Source of the DNA: Daphnia carinata
Lineage: Eukaryota; Arthropoda; Branchiopoda; Diplostraca; Daphniidae
NCBI RefSeq assembly: GCF_022539665.2
Contig: NC_081340.1
Coordinates: 4,402,001-4,466,000 of the forward strand
Direction of reading: 5' to 3'
DNA length: 64,000 nucleotides
Shown here: in pieces, positions 23,001 through 33,940 of the stretch
Numbering within the stretch: position 1 is the stretch's first letter
How the letters are laid out: every line of letters begins with the position of its first letter
Position numbers and translations under genes: made by a program
The notes under the pieces: generated by a model
The model's input: the letters and a program-made list of their open reading frames with translations, nothing else
What the model was told of the DNA's origin: nothing
The model's database searches: none

Positions 23001-26000
23001 GTAGCCGATGGGACAGTCGCATTCGATCGTGTTACACATTTCGCAAGGGCTTCCCCATGCCAACCCGACGGAACAACAACATTCAGATTTAAGGGTGAGT
23101 CGAGGGAGGTTGTTTTCGCAGCGGCCGTCCACCACTTTGGTCCAGCAAGATCCTTTACGATTATCTGTTAAAGAGAATTAATAAAAATTGAATTTTTCGT
23201 TTCAAATTATTTCGGTTGGGGAGACTTTAATGAAAATTTGCAACGTTGTAGTAAAAATTGCAACGTTGTAATGGAAAATGAGGTGTATGACTCAGCGGGT
23301 CTTCACATCGCCATTCGATTTGAACACCAAGTGAAGTGTTCACATGTGGTGCATGCATTTTGGCGGGGTGTCGTGAAATCTGCATTCTTTTCATCAAAGA
23401 CAAGACTTTGCAGCCAGCAGTGAAGCTCCATATCAAGTAAGTTCATTCTTCCTGCTAAATTTGCCCCACATTTCCTGCTTACCAATGCAAACACGTCCAG
23501 TATTATCCAGAACAGCTCCATCAGCACACTCGCATCGATAGCTTCCAACCATGTTAACACATTGTCCATTAGCACAAGCATCAACTCCCAATTCTCGACA
23601 CTCGTCAACGTCCTCACAGACATTAGTGGCTGCATTCAGCTGTGTCCCAGTTGGACAGATGCACTATTACGACCAAAAGAAACATGTCATACAGTAATCA
23701 AACAATATTTGCAGTTGTCTAGGCAAATATTACCTGGAAACTGCCTGGCGTATTTCGACACTGTCCCCCGTCACAGAGTAGGTTGTCAATAGCACATTCG
23801 TTGATGTCAGTACACGTTTTGCCAGAACTATCGACCTGATAGCCGGGGTTGCAAATACAACGATAGGTTCCCAACAAGTTTTCACAGGCTCCGTTCGTGC
23901 AAATATTTGGATTTTGGGCACATTCGTTAATATCTGTAAATCAAACAATATTTACATTTGTTTAAGTCAGTTGAATTTCAACTGGAATTGATTAAAATTT
24001 TCGTACCATCTCCGCTGTGAGTTTTTCCAGAACCGAAGGGACATAGTTGTTCGAATTCTTCGCTATCAGGTTGTGGACAAGGTTGACAAGGAGTGCCCCA
24101 GCCCATTGGTTGACCCAAAATCACTGTGCAACAGCAACAGCTAGACTTGGTAACGAGTGACGTTGATGGATTCAAACACTGTCCATCTCGGAAGTGAGCG
24201 TAGCAAACATCCCTTCTCGAATCTAAACAAGACCGTCCGTCGATACCCAGAACGAGTCCTGGTGGACATTCGCATTTGAAGCTTCCGGCAGAGTTGATGC
24301 AAATACCGTTTTGACAAGGATTTTGGGCACATTCGTCGATATCTAAATGCAATGATTTTAATTTTTAAATTGCCAACTATCAAAAATTGCAATTAGATTT
24401 TTGATTTATACCGATGCAAGTCTTTCCATCCGACGAGAGTTTGTATCCCGAGTCGCAGACGCATTTAAACGAGCCATCCATATTGATACATTTGCCGTTG
24501 TCGCACATGCCTGTCTGGCCGCATTCGTCCATGTCGACGCAAAAAGGGCCGACTGCCGAGCTGGAGAAACCTTCTTCGCAAATGCACTCGAACGAGCCGG
24601 GAATATTCTCACACCGACCGTTGAGGCAGATGCGAGGATTTTCGGCGCACTCATCCAAATCTAGATGAACAATAAGTTTTTCTTATCGGTTCAAGCTGTT
24701 TAGGTCGTTGAGACATTACCTATGCACGAGTGACCGGATGGCGACAGAGCATATCCTTCTTGACATTGGCATTTAAACGAGCCGTCCATGTTGATGCAAA
24801 TTCCGTGAGCGCACATACCCGTCTCTCCGCACTCGTCGTGATCTGAATTTGCAATGAAAACGACCAAACGCTTTAAATCAATGCCCAATATTCCTTTTCG
24901 AAATGCTAACGATTATTTACCTAGACAGTGTTTTCCGTCGGAGCTCAGATCGAAACCAGCTGGGCAGGAACATGTAAAACTGCCGACAGAGTTGATACAC
25001 TGGCCGCCTTGGCAGTATCCCTTTAATTTGCACTCGTCGATATCTTTACGAACGGTGGAAAGAAAAATAATTAGTTTGCGTAACCTGATAGGCGAGAAAT
25101 AAAAATATCTTAGTAGTCAAGTACCTTCGCAAATGCCAGTTGGTCCGACATCGTAACCGGGTTTGCATTCACATTTGTAACCGTCAGGCGTGTCGATACA
25201 TTTTCCCGCACCGCAAATGTCTGGCCGCAGGATACACTCGTTAATCTTGCTCAAGTGTCCAGCTTCTTGACACAGCTGAGCGTATGTGTCTGTAATAATT
25301 TTTCGTTTGATACAGTCAAGTTTAAAATTATATTTTTAAAATCATACCATCTCCGATTAAAGGGCACATTTCGCAGACGCCATTATCGCCCCAGCCTTTG
25401 CCCATGTTGATGCCACAACAACAGTCCTTTTTGGTCAGTTTGATGGCTAATTTGTTACGGCATTGGCCGTTGCGACCGATTGTCGTAAAACAGTTGCCTC
25501 GTCGAGCATCTGAAAGAATCAATTTTTTAAAATGGAATTATCAAATTTAAAATATTCAGAATTGGTTCTTTTACCGATGCAATGTTTGCGATCTTGACTG
25601 GAAATGAAGCCTTTGTTACAAATACAATAGTATCCATTATCAGTATTGACGCATTGGCCGTTTTCGCAGACGCCTTCTTGTTGGCATTCGTCCGCTTCGC
25701 GGCATTCGTTCGTCTCTTCGTCTCTTTCCTGTCCGGGTGGGCAATTGCAACGGAAAGAGCCGATTGTGTTGACGCATTGGCCGCCTTCGCAAAGAGCCGG
25801 AATAGCCTCGCATTCGTCGATATCTGTAATAGCGTAGCATTTACGTTATTATTTTTTCTTAAAGCACATGTGATTAACGTAAGAGGCAGTCGACTTACCG
25901 ACGCACTGCCCGCTGTGGATGTTACGGAGGAATCCTTTGTCGCAGTCGAGTTTCACCGGGCACTGCTCGCACGGGTGGCCCCAAGCTTTGCCCACAGTGG

Positions 26001-28477
26001 CGCAACAGAGTTGCTTTGTGCACACGACGCCCTGCAGCTGGCCCTGGCACATGTCGTTGTTGATCTTCGTGAAACACGGTCCCGTCCGATAATCTTTTGT
26101 TTATTAAATGCATCAGATTTTGTTTTCCAATTAGTTAAACTGTTACCAAACAGAGGCGTTTAAATGTAGCATTAAATCGAGAAACGCTTACGATGAACTA
26201 CCCTCATTTTCCCCCCTCTGCACTTAGCCTGCGACTCGGCTAATAGATTTGAAATGCTTATCATCATAAAGAGGTCAAGTAGGTGCGTGTCTTTTGTAAG
26301 ATTTCGGTTTTATTTTTCATGGGCCTCCCCTGCGCCGGAATCCGGGACACGGATAAAGAGATGAGGAAAACAAGGCAACATCTTTCAAGAGTAGGGTCGT
26401 CTCCAGCTCGAGGGCTATTGATGACTGTCATGTTTCTCTCTCGTTTTCTACATCTTCCTCTATAAATGTTTTCTTTTTTTTTTTTGTTCTCCTCTTTCGT
26501 TCTCCCAAAAATGGATTTCCCGTTTCTTTTTTTTTTCCAGTTCAATTCGAATTGGATGTCTCCCCTCACTTTACACGCAACCCTTCATCTGTCATGTTGG
26601 AATGATGTTTCTGACTTGTTCCAAACTTTCTTATTTACAAAAAGCTCTTTTGTTGTTGGCGTTTGGGGCAAAAAAAAAAAAAAATTTTAAGAGAAGATAA
26701 TCGATGAGGGTGTAGTATTTGGTTTTTACATACCAGCCTCGCAGCGGCGTCCGGTGAATCCATAAACACATGCGCAACGGTCGGGACCAATACAGCGTCC
26801 TCCGTTCAAACACGGCTCAGTACAAACACCTATAAATAGAACCCACCATTTTGTTTTAAGAATTTTTGTACGGATATAATTTTGTTTTAATTAAATATTT
26901 GTTTTTGAAATTATTTCTAATTGCTGACCATCTTCGCAGGCTTCTCCGGAGAATCCTGGGCGACAAACGCATTTCTTGCCGACGCATGTGCCTCCATTTT
27001 GGCAGAGATTCGGGCAAGAATTGGCTGACGTCAACGAGTTAGCATCTGAATTTGGACATCATAAAAGGTAAGGGCATTTATTGCAATTTTTTTTTTCAAT
27101 ATTAGATTACCTATTCCGCCGTTACCGCCATTGCCACCATTGCCGTCAATGGTTCCCCCGTTACAAACGTTGGGTCGAACACAACGTCCACCACATGGTC
27201 GCGTACAGATTGCTAGATTCGTTTATTTTTATTTTTTTAAGTAAATATTTCAGTTGAAATTGAATGCGCTAGAAAGTAAGTGAAATGGAAATTTTGACTT
27301 ACGGATGATGCAGAGTCCCGTGGCCGGCCTCAACGTCCACCCCGGGCAGCAGTAGTTTCGGTAGCGCGATCGGCACACGTTCGGTCTGTTTAGAAACGAA
27401 ACAGACCAATCAAATCAAAAAATTATAACAACAACAAAAATTCAGAAAATATCATGGTGGCAATATTTATCGTGTTTAGTATTTTACAAGATGTGAAGTT
27501 GACCCTGTTGCTGACGACCATCTCTAACTTTTGACGTCTTTTCAAAAATTGTACAGGGAAATCCGACCAAAAATTCCAAATATCTTCCCCTTCACACACA
27601 CACAGACAAAAAAGAGGGGGGCTTCAGTGATATCTTCATTTGTTTTCAGGCCTTTTAACACCATCGTTCGAAAAGAACAGATGAAAGCGATTTCAAAGAA
27701 GATTGTGATGTGGAGGGGGATGCTTTCGAAAAAAGCTATATAGGTATTAAATACGTATCAATCTGCGTTATAGGATAGATTCTTCTTTTATTTATTTTTT
27801 TTTTAACCTGGACCGAGACATGCGTGTCTCCGGAGAAAAAAAAAATGAGTGCTAGACGAGGGGCAGGTTTGTACGTGACCGCATCAATGTTTTTTTTTCG
27901 GCGGCCAACGCCATGAATGTCGTTTATCCATCAGCATTAGCTCTCTCCCTATCCGCCCTCGGAACAGGGCAAATGTAAAGAGGCATTATTTGAATACTAC
28001 ACGGGTTTCATCTTGTTGGCCTTCGACACACGAAAATGTCTTCTTTTTTTTTCCCCTCTCGTTTTCACGTGGTGATTTCGTCCCCTCTCCAGACGATCAT
28101 CCTAAAAGCTCCTTGGATCTATTGCACCTCTCTACCCTGGCCAAGGCCGCTTTGTTTAGCTATCGAAAACAAGTAAGAATTTTAAAAGGAAGTAGGATTT
28201 TTTATTTTCGTTGTAAACATTTCTTCTTTTTTTTTTTTTTTGTTCTTTTCGCGTCGCACCGTTTCCACTGCGATATAATACGCTTTGCTAAAATGCGATT
28301 TTCCCATTCCGAGCACGTAGCGGATGCGGCATCTTGCCAGTCACAATGCCAAAGCTATTAGTAGTTGACCATATACAGCGGCTACAAGTCAGACGTCCTT
28401 GTTTTTTTTTCTTTTCGTTAGTTTCGTTCGTAAAAATCTACGACTTAACGATCCTATTTGACTTCTCAGACTCTCTC

Positions 28478-28508
<31 letters not shown>

Positions 28509-30993
28509 CATTTGGCTATTCGCGAGAAAAATGTCGAAACCTTGACAGATGATGATGACCCCTATATACCACTGCAGCAAGCACACCCGGAGGAAGCTTT
28601 TATTTATTATGTCTACGTGATAAAAAAGAATGACTCTCTAGTTTCAGTTTAAAAAAAAAAAAGCCATCGGGGATGTTGCCCAGTTTCAAGTTCTTTCTTG
28701 TACAGTAAGTCTTTGCTAGGTCATACTGGAGGGATAACTAATGTATAACTCAGGTTTATTTTTTTATTTTTTTTTTTTTTTCACGTCCCCGATACGTTGG
28801 AATGTGTCATCCGGAATAGAGGGACATTTGAAAATGTATTCATCTTCCGGAATACAGATGGAGATTATAAGGTGTGACAGGGATCAACTTTCGATGATGA
28901 ACGATCTCCTCATGGGAGGTTTCTATGAACAACGTTAAGGAAGAAGAAGAAGAAGAAAAAAAAAAGAAGGAATGCCCCACCCATCAGCTAACAAACGGGA
29001 AAAGTTTAGTATCGCTAGTAAAGCATCTCTCCCTCTCTTTTTCATTGTTGTGATGACACCACGCAATCTGTAGGGGGTGGTATGTTTTTTTTTTTTTTTT
29101 TCGGAGGGGTAGTAGAAAATGAATCGGGATTCTTGTACACGATTCCTCATCGTCATCCGATGAAGCTTCGTTTGATTCTCTTGCCTTTTTATCCTTAACA
29201 CATGGTTATCTCGATTTCTTTCTTTTCTCTTGTCCCGTGTGTTCTTTTTTCTTAAACGTTTTTTGTTTTTTTTGTTTGTTTTTTTTTTTTTTTCGTTGGG
29301 AAAAGACGATTCCAAAATGGGATTGGTGAACGAACGCTCCTGTAAAGGGATGAGGGAAAGTTTTTGGTGCTTTGCATTCGAGATGGAACGTTCATCTCTT
29401 TATTTTTATTTTATTTTATTTTTTTTTTGAATTTCCCTACAAAGCCAAGCCAAGGACGTCTATGTGTTTAGGAGAAGAAAAAGAAAAACAAGAACGAACC
29501 AAATAAAGGACGAGTCTTTTAAAGTCGGGAGCGGATCGAAATGAGAGAGAGAAACTAAAAAAGAAGAGAAAACAAAAATCTGTTGAACTTTGGGACTTTT
29601 GGGTCCATTGATGCGACTTCCTTTCTGATCCATCCGCTTTCAGTCTGTATACAGGCGATAACAGTCGGCGGCGGCTGGTCGGGATGACCGTTGGTAACAC
29701 GAGAAGCAAATGAACATATTTCTTCTTTTCATTTTTTTTTTTTTTTTTTTTTTTTATGAAGCGCATAACCGAACGGGAGAGAATTGCGACACCATTCGAA
29801 TTTCTTTTTTTTCTTTTTCTTCATCTCTCTCCTCAAACGGCACGAGTCAGCAGAAAAAAAGAGGAGGTCGTGAGCTGTAGGGAAGCTAGAACTTTAGGCA
29901 GCCGGCATCATCGCGTTCGTGAACGAGATGCTTATCGGTGCTCCTAGAACTCTCGAAAGAAGCCCCTAAATAAAACGGGAGACTTATGGGATGCTGCAGC
30001 ATCTCCTTTAGTTTTTCTTTTTCTTTCAGAAAAGGAAGAAAAATGTTTTTTTTTTTTTTGCCTCCTGCCGAGGTACGCCTCTCTCCTCCCCCCAAAAGAA
30101 GAAAGAACGCGAGAGAGAGATATAGCATGCGACTTTTCGGATGGTGGTGGCCGGCCTTATAAGGCACACACACAAATCTTATGACACACCTATTTCTCCT
30201 TTACTTTCGTATACATCTTCTTCTTCTACTTAAAGAGGAAAAAAAAAAAAAAGGGTATAATTTTATTCTTCTCGGCTCTTGTGTTCGGTTGGAGACCCAT
30301 TACAACCGACACCACAGGCCGACATTTTTTTTTCTCTCTTTTTTATTTTATTTTATTTTTTATTATTTTCGTGTCTGTTTGACCTTTTGATGTTTTCGAG
30401 GCTGTTCTCTCTCTCGCTCTATCTAACTACAGCGCCTTAAGAGTGAATAGTCACGACACACACACACACACACACACACCAAAAAGACGATCACGTGATT
30501 GATTCACCCGATACGGTGCGCATGTATACTAGGAATAAGGAAAACAAAAAATAAAGTATTCAAATGGGATTGGACTTTTTTTTTTTTTTTGTTCTCAGCC
30601 AGGGGCGTCTTTTTTTTTTTTTTTCTTAAAAAAAGATTTTCGAAATCGGATTTAAATAGGGAGACAAAAAAAAAATATTTTATCCCTTTTGTTTTCTGGT
30701 TCTTTTTCGTTTCGAAAATTTCCATGACGTAATGGATTCAGGCATAGTTACAATAACAAAACGTAACACGATAGGGGAGGAAGGGAAAAAACCCCCCCCC
30801 CCCAAAAAACAAAAACAAAAATGGTAATATACCCTCCGACAGCTGGCTGTAGGCCTCCATCTTGATCTAATCCGCTGCTGAACGATCCGTAATTCTGGCC
30901 GTTTCCGCTAGCTTTGGCCAGCACCAAGTGGCCGTCGAGCATCCAGTGCAAGACGGCCAGAAAAGCCGATAAAGTCAGCCTCTGATGTTGCAT
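15356..30993 (-). CDS. Fibrillin (complete gene, 44 coding exons)
   Basis: This is a secreted extracellular-matrix microfibril protein. Summing my exon calls gives 8549 bp, which is 2848 codons plus the stop plus two extra bases; human FBN1 has 2871 residues. The order matches vertebrate fibrillin: signal peptide, N-terminal unique domain, three EGF-like modules, hybrid 1, long runs of calcium-binding EGF modules (D-x-D/N-E-C starts) and 8-cysteine TB modules, then the C-terminal propeptide with a furin site. Nine 8-Cys modules are seen, the same total as seven TB plus two hybrid modules in human. Most exons are phase 1-1, so single modules can be skipped without frameshift. Introns are about 50-100 bp except intron 1 (about 3.4 kb) and the intron after exon 5 (about 640 bp). 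I saw no RGD in the modules I translated. Exons 16 and 17 each contain one surplus base (see findings). The sub-blocks below list exon coordinates. Confidence 0.93.
17154..20535 (-). other. Fibrillin block D: alternating TB and cbEGF modules
   Basis: Exons 20535-20318, 20253-20115, 20047-19934, 19864-19706, 19646-19452, 19385-19257, 19192-18944, 18875-18730, 18656-18548, 18489-18208, 18146-17967, 17907-17416 and 17357-17154. TB signatures are [17 protein letters not shown] (20.4 kb), [17 protein letters not shown] (19.8 kb), [17 protein letters not shown] (18.3 kb) and [17 protein letters not shown] (17.2 kb). The rest are calcium-binding EGF modules with the N-x(11)-S-[FY]-x-C spacing that allows Asn hydroxylation. 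Confidence 0.88.
20606..23933 (-). other. Fibrillin block C: hybrid 2, TB and cbEGF run
   Basis: Exons 23933-23734, 23663-23483, 23165-22520, 22456-22330, 22258-22133, 22069-21944, 21879-21798, 21725-21559, 21493-21171, 21101-20924 and 20854-20606. The 646-bp exon carries two 8-Cys modules ([20 protein letters not shown] and [20 protein letters not shown]) and matches human hybrid 2 plus the following TB. Exon 22456-22330 is 127 bp, where its cbEGF neighbours are exactly 126. The intron 23166-23482 is longer than usual and contains a short direct repeat of TTGCAACGTTGTA (23237-23271). Confidence 0.85.
24007..26093 (-). other. Fibrillin block B: hybrid 1, EGF and first TB modules
   Basis: Exons 26093-25899, 25823-25575, 25509-25348, 25289-25125, 25043-24921, 24842-24720, 24660-24412 and 24342-24007. 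Exon 26093-25899 is hybrid domain 1: [20 protein letters not shown], then [17 protein letters not shown]. Exon 25509-25348 is a TB module ([15 protein letters not shown]), and the last exon joins a cbEGF to a TB module ([20 protein letters not shown]). These modules are the equivalent of the LTBP-binding region of vertebrate fibrillins. Confidence 0.9.
26734..30993 (-). other. Fibrillin block A: signal peptide, N-terminal domain, EGF 1-3
   Basis: Exons 30993-30833, 27385-27303, 27212-27111, 27045-26929 and 26829-26734. Exon 1 encodes a signal peptide ([20 protein letters not shown], followed by [10 protein letters not shown]). Exon 2 gives [19 protein letters not shown], the fibrillin N-terminal signature used in head-to-tail assembly. 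Exons 3-5 are non-calcium EGF modules with [16 protein letters not shown] and [12 protein letters not shown] glycine/asparagine repeat (GNGGNGGNGG) sits in exon 3. Confidence 0.92.
27386..30832 (-). other. First intron of fibrillin, homopolymer-rich
   Basis: The intron is 3.4 kb with no coding exon. It holds repeated T and A runs (for example about 22 T near 28485 and 22 T near 29734), a C10+ run at 30791 and a (CA)n at 30457-30478. It is the only long intron of the gene, so it is the natural place for enhancers, but no specific site was identified. Confidence 0.6.
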
Positions 30994-31166
30994 TGTTAGA
31001 AATGCAAAACGGACGGACGGGACACGCTGTATGAAAAGGGACCGCCTCGCTCCGGACGCCGAGACAAGACGACTGGAGAGAATCCCTCGCGTGCGCGTGC
31101 ACCAACAATAATATTACACACACGCACACACACACACAGGCACTACACACTTAAACGCTCACGGAG

Positions 31167-31168
<2 letters not shown>

Positions 31169-31202
<34 letters not shown>
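31169..31202. repeat. (GA)n microsatellite upstream of fibrillin
   Basis: An uninterrupted GA dinucleotide run of about 34 bases, some 175 bp upstream of the fibrillin ATG, with a CA-rich tract at 31117-31138 on the gene side. In arthropods such GAGA tracts near starts can bind GAGA factor; here the functional link is inference. Confidence 0.8.
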
Positions 31203-32074
31203 CACGTACCACTCAGCAAAACTCACGCATCCACACAGCTGATGGAACCCAACAGGCTGCTGCGGAATTTCTTTTTTTCTTTTTTTTTTTTGTTTGTTTG
31301 TTTGTCCCAAGTTAAATAATGTCGAAACGATGGCGACTAGGGCCACTGTCGCGCATTGGCAAATTTCGTCGTTTTTGAAAAAAAAAAAAAAAGCCCGCAA
31401 AATTAAAAAAAAAAAAAAAAAAAAGTTCGTTTACGAAATTTAAAATTGTTACGAAATGTTAAGAGACACTGTAATTGCTGGTCGACGGCGCCGCTGCGAC
31501 CGTGGACATGATCAAGATGCGACTGTTCAAGTTTTGTGAGCAGTCGACGTTGAGGACCCTGTGTCTTGTATGTGTTGGCCGACCCCCAGCACTGCTGCGC
31601 TAGTTCATCCGTCCATTCTAAGAGATAATGTAAAAGCGAACAAGAAACCTCAAATCCCTCCCCCTTTTTTTTTTTCGTTTTTTTTTCTTTTTTCTTTCGT
31701 TATTCTTCATCTCCTTCTTTTTCTTGCTTTAACCTTCCTGCTTCTTCTATGGAAAAAAAAAAAAAAAGTCTTGCACGGGGCCCTTCATCTTCAATATTTT
31801 TCCATCATGTTTGACTTCGGTTTTTATTTTATTTTTTTTTTTTTTTTGGGGTGTTGTTTCGTAAGTTTCTGGTTGACTTGGCTTCGTCACAATCCGATTG
31901 AATTAGACGATCGATCCATCTCGTTGGCTTTTTTTTTTTTTTTTCGACTGCTAGTTGACATCCAATCTACCCTGATTCCCACGTTCGATAGATGGAAATC
32001 AACAAGTTGCCTATTTAAGGGATTTTTTTTTCCCCCAATGTGGTCGTCGATATTTCTAAACATTTTCTTTTCTA

Positions 32075-32076
<2 letters not shown>

Positions 32077-32110
<34 letters not shown>
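32077..32110. repeat. T34 homopolymer
   Basis: 34 consecutive T, one of the longest runs in the window, inside the fibrillin/FLAD1 spacer. Confidence 0.9.
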
Positions 32111-32362
32111 CATGTCCTTTTTTTCCCGCGGTTTCCCGTTGATTCAAATCGAAAATTATGCATAGTAGCCATCATTTTTTTGTTTTGTTTTTCGGGTCCT
32201 CAGAAACGAACAGCGAGAGAGAGCAAACAAAAAGCTAAACACGACAAACCCAACAATCTTGATAACATTTATATATATGTATGTATGCACGAACACGCAG
32301 TTGCTGCTGCTGCTCTTGCCTTATGTAGCTCACATAAGATTGAGCTGTCTGGAGTCTCTTTT

Positions 32363-32393
<31 letters not shown>

Positions 32394-33940
32394 ACTGGAG
32401 AAACATAGAGTCAAAGAGAGGGATGCAGGAATGTTGCGTTCGAACACAACGATAAAGAAAATAACGAAGTAAAAGCAAAAAAAAAACAAAAACAAAAACA
32501 AAAAAATAAATAAGGAGGAATGAAATAAGAAAAATTTAAAGAGAAGAAAAATTTCGTGTTTTGAAAAATGGAAATATCTGACATTATGAATGCGCACGTT
32601 ATAGGCGCAAATGTTTCCCGAGTGATTGGTCGTGTATGGAAACAAACAGGACGGCCTTCTATTTTCCCTAGCTCCGGTGTTGTGAAATATCACGTTTCAC
32701 AAAACGATACACACAACATGCAGCTCATTTGGAAGCTTCAAATCTTCTTTTTCTTTTCGCTAATGACATTCCGTTGATGAGGTTCTCCCCTTTTTTTTTT
32801 TTTTTTTTTTTTCTCTTCTTCTTCTTTGTGTTTGAACGGAGGCAAACAAAGACGGCTTCTTCTTAGCGGCGTTATGAATGATTGTATCCCAATGTGAAAG
32901 CCATGAGGAGGGGAGAAAAAGAGAATCAACAGCCGCTGATGGAGTCGCATTACGAGCCGAAACTTTAACGATGTCATTTTACCCCCCTCTTTTCATTCTC
33001 ATCCTCGTTACGTGCGCAACCGAGCTGATTAGCGCTCTCTCTCTCTCTCTCTTTTAAAGCTTATGGAAGACAAAGTGAAGTGATGCCGAACAAACAAGCA
33101 TTTTCACAGGCGAAGGGAGCCCAACCCCCCCGACCGCGTGTCATTCACCCTACGCTTAATTGGCCAATGTGTTTGTTTTCTAACAAGAAACCTCGGCAAC
33201 TCCCTTCTATTTCCATTTTTGGAGTCGAAGCGAAGCAAAAAGGAAGAATAGATTTGACGTTCATAAGAGTTAAAGCGTGTTAGGTTCTTTTTTTTTTTGT
33301 TTTTTTTTTTGTTTTTTTTGTATACATATTTTTTTTTTTTTTTCTCTGATGTTTAAAACTTGTTTTCCTCTTTGTGACAGCTGCTGTGTTAGGGCTAGCA
33401 AAGAGTCCCGTCGCGGCGGCGGTCCCAATCGGCGGGGTTCAAGATAATGTAAACAAACCTCTAGTGGTTGCGTAAATAAATCAATGGCCCAAGGTCCCTT
33501 GCTGTTTTATTGAGATCAGCAAAAAAAAAAGAGATACTGAAAAAACTCATTTTTTAAAGAAAATGTTATCATTGAATTTGTCGTTCAAACATGCAATCAA
33601 AATAACAGTGGAATGACCTCGTTCTTTTTCTTCTTCTTTTACAGCATCTGTGTCCATCCAGGCAAAGTCCAAATTCCGCCCGCTATCGTCACCTAGTTGA
33701 AAATTTCTCCGCTAGATAGCAGTGCGTGATGATAAGCAAAAGAGCAGACGAACGCTCGGCGATCGCGATTCGCAGGTAAGCCCGTTACGTAAATCTGCCT
33801 ATTTATTCCCCTCCTTTTCTTGTCTGCTTTGACATTTAAATTCTCGGGGTAAAGTGAATATAGGGACATCATTTTCCTGTTAAAATACTCCCAGATTAAG
33901 TCACTATTCGTGAATAGTTTCAAAGCTGCCCACGCTGCGA

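Larger units (their letters stand above)
30994..33940. other. Divergent intergenic region, fibrillin / FLAD1
   Basis: This stretch holds the promoters of fibrillin (minus) and FLAD1 (plus). A non-coding FLAD1 first exon probably ends at about 33775, where CAG|GTAAGC stands. No other gene was recognised. Low-complexity tracts dominate, including T34 at 32077-32110 and a (CTTT)n tract near 32360-32392. Confidence 0.5.

Noticed and set aside
22416-23171. 251-codon plus frame across fibrillin exons 16-17
   Set aside because: It is antisense to cysteine-rich fibrillin modules and runs through intron boundaries of the minus gene.
23227-23482. Open minus frame in the fibrillin intron after exon 15
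   Set aside because: It breaks the EGF-to-hybrid junction, has no module cysteines in register, and is flanked by good splice sites; treated as intron.
16000-25900. Repeated EGF units as tandem DNA repeats
   Set aside because: The similarity is at protein-module level (cbEGF) within fibrillin exons, not recent DNA duplication.
31561-32142. 193-codon plus frame in the fibrillin/FLAD1 spacer
   Set aside because: It is made largely of Phe and Lys runs from T and A homopolymers, with no domain.
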